From positions 1 to 5,594 of the forward strand of contig URUW01000127.1 in the NCBI GenBank assembly GCA_900551205.1: a stretch of DNA of 5,594 nt. Reading direction: 5' to 3'. Source of the DNA: an uncultured Collinsella sp. (GTDB lineage Bacteria; Actinomycetota; Coriobacteriia; Coriobacteriales; Coriobacteriaceae). Shown in pieces: positions 4,534 through 5,594 of the stretch. The notes beneath the pieces were generated by a model that had not been told where the DNA came from, did no database searches, and was given only the letters and a program-made list of their open reading frames with translations. How positions within the stretch are numbered: the first letter of the stretch is position 1; the number at the start of each line of letters is the position of its first letter. A program made the translations under genes and the position numbers.

Positions 4534-5594
4534 ATGCAGATTACCTCAGGCCTGCCTGAAGGCTTTAACGCCGGCGCATACGACATGATTGTTGTCGGTG
4601 CCGGATATGCCGGTGCCGTTTGTGCCCGCCGTCTCGCCGAGACCATCGGCTATCGCGTTGCCGTTCTGGAGCGTCGTAGCCACATTGCGGGCAACGCTTA
4701 CGACTGCGCTGATGAGGCCGGGATCCTTATCCACGAGTACGGTCCGCACATCTACCACACTTTTAACGAGCGCGTCCATAATTTCCTGTCGCGCTTTACC
4801 AAGTGGACGGACTATCAGCACAAGGTGCTCGCCAACATCAACGGTACCCTTATGCCCGTGCCCTTTAACCACGCGAGCCTCAAGCTCGCCTTTGGCGATG
4901 AGCGCGGCGAGGAGCTGTATCAGAAGCTCGTGGAGACCTTTGGCAAGGACGTCAAGGTGCCCATTATGGAGCTGCGCAAGAAGAACGACCCGGATCTTGT
5001 CGAGGTCGCCGATTACGTCTACGAGAACGTCTTTTTGCATTACACCATGAAGCAGTGGGGCCAGACGCCCGACCAGATCGATCCCTCGATCACCGGCCGC
5101 GTTCCCGTCTTTGTGGGCGACGATGACCGCTACTTCCCGCAGGCCCCCTTCCAGGGTATGCCGCAGGATGGCTACACGGCGCTGTTTGAGCACATGCTCG
5201 ACCACGACCTGATTGATGTGTTCTGCGACGTGGATGCTCGCGATCTCTTCGAGATCGACGAGACAACCGTCAAGGTCGACGGCAAGGTCTACGGCGGCGA
5301 GATCGTCTATACCGGTCCGCTCGATGAGCTGTTCAACCTCGACCTGGGCGCGCTGCCGTACCGCACGCTCGACATGAAGTTCGAGACGCTCGATATGGAT
5401 CAGTTCCAGCCCGTGGGCACCGTCAACTACACCACGAGCGAGGACTACACCCGCATTACCGAGTTCAAGAACATGACTGGTCAGGTCCTGCCCGGCAAGA
5501 CCACCATCATGAAGGAGTACTCCAAGGCCTATACGCCCGGCTCGGGCGAGACGCCGTATTACGCCATTCTTGAGCCCGAGAACCGTGAGCTCTA
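4534..5594 (+). CDS. glf: UDP-galactopyranose mutase (partial, 3' end outside window)
   Basis: The product is a flavoenzyme converting UDP-galactopyranose to UDP-galactofuranose, the donor for galactofuranose in surface polysaccharides. The first 353 codons are visible with no stop; family members are about 365-400 aa, so only the end is missing. The ATG is chosen because AAGGAG lies 5 nt upstream. About 15 residues precede the conserved core. The FAD-binding motif VVGAGYAGA is at 20-28, followed by the acidic E46 at the end of the second strand and IAGN (51-54). GPHIYHT (70-76) matches the family GAHIFHT. R189 in GRVPV, YFPQAPFQG (200-208) and GYT (213-215) line the substrate site. YTGPLDE (259-265) and YR277 hold the second catalytic Arg, and Y305TRITEFK matches the YTRIIEHK block with Phe for the usual His. 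The C-terminal Tyr/Asp substrate residues and last FAD contacts fall outside. It has no evident metabolic link to pta; only the divergent promoter region is shared. Confidence 0.95.
   Translation, partial: MQITSGLPEGFNAGAYDMIVVGAGYAGAVCARRLAETIGYRVAVLERRSHIAGNAYDCADEAGILIHEYGPHIYHTFNERVHNFLSRFTKWTDYQHKVLANINGTLMPVPFNHASLKLAFGDERGEELYQKLVETFGKDVKVPIMELRKKNDPDLVEVADYVYENVFLHYTMKQWGQTPDQIDPSITGRVPVFVGDDDRYFPQAPFQGMPQDGYTALFEHMLDHDLIDVFCDVDARDLFEIDETTVKVDGKVYGGEIVYTGPLDELFNLDLGALPYRTLDMKFETLDMDQFQPVGTVNYTTSEDYTRITEFKNMTGQVLPGKTTIMKEYSKAYTPGSGETPYYAILEPENREL

Noticed and set aside
4388..4588. A 66-codon plus-strand frame in the pta-glf intergenic region
   Set aside because: It runs through both promoter boxes and into glf out of frame, with no Shine-Dalgarno at its start.
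4546..5205. A minus-strand open frame of 219 codons over glf
   Set aside because: The plus strand encodes all the UDP-galactopyranose mutase motifs across this stretch; the antisense frame is composition-driven.

Overview
The window looks like chromosome from a high-GC, anaerobic, fermentative Gram-positive bacterium, most plausibly a Coriobacteriia member such as Collinsella. This rests on the strong bias toward G/C-ending codons (GAG, AAG, GTC, CTC), the gene content (acetate-forming enzymes next to a UDP-galactopyranose mutase) and the protein style. It is inference from reading, not a database match.

Layout: (1) 1-327 is the C-terminal end of a membrane protein, probably an MFS-type transporter, with less G/C-biased codons than the genes that follow. 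(2) 448-1626 and 1791-2969 are two full-length tandem acetate kinase genes, each 392 codons, about 59% identical by hand count. Each has its own Shine-Dalgarno and its own downstream hairpin terminator. (3) 2970-3321 is a gene-free stretch of about 350 bp. It holds the second acetate kinase terminator, about 150 bp of unassigned sequence, and a 131-bp nested inverted repeat with perfect 29-bp outer arms. (4) 3322-4302, minus strand, is phosphate acetyltransferase (pta), convergent with the acetate kinases. (5) 4303-4533 is a divergent intergenic region with consensus -10 boxes on both strands and several stem-loops. (6) From 4534 to the window end is the first 353 codons of UDP-galactopyranose mutase (glf), running off the edge.

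Pta converts acetyl-CoA and phosphate to acetyl phosphate and CoA. Acetate kinase then passes the phosphate to ADP, giving acetate and ATP, so the centre of the window is the substrate-level ATP-yielding end of fermentation. Two features are uncommon. The kinase gene is duplicated, with the first copy changed at several positions that are near-invariant in the family while the second copy is canonical. Also, pta faces the kinases instead of sharing an operon with them. Glf supplies UDP-galactofuranose for surface polysaccharide and is probably unrelated, sharing only the divergent promoter region with pta.

No CRISPR array, tRNA, rRNA, transposase or phage gene was seen. The points most worth a second look are the divergent acetate kinase paralog, the long nested inverted repeat between the convergent genes, and the structured leaders of ackA1, pta and glf. 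I see no convincing new multi-gene system here.
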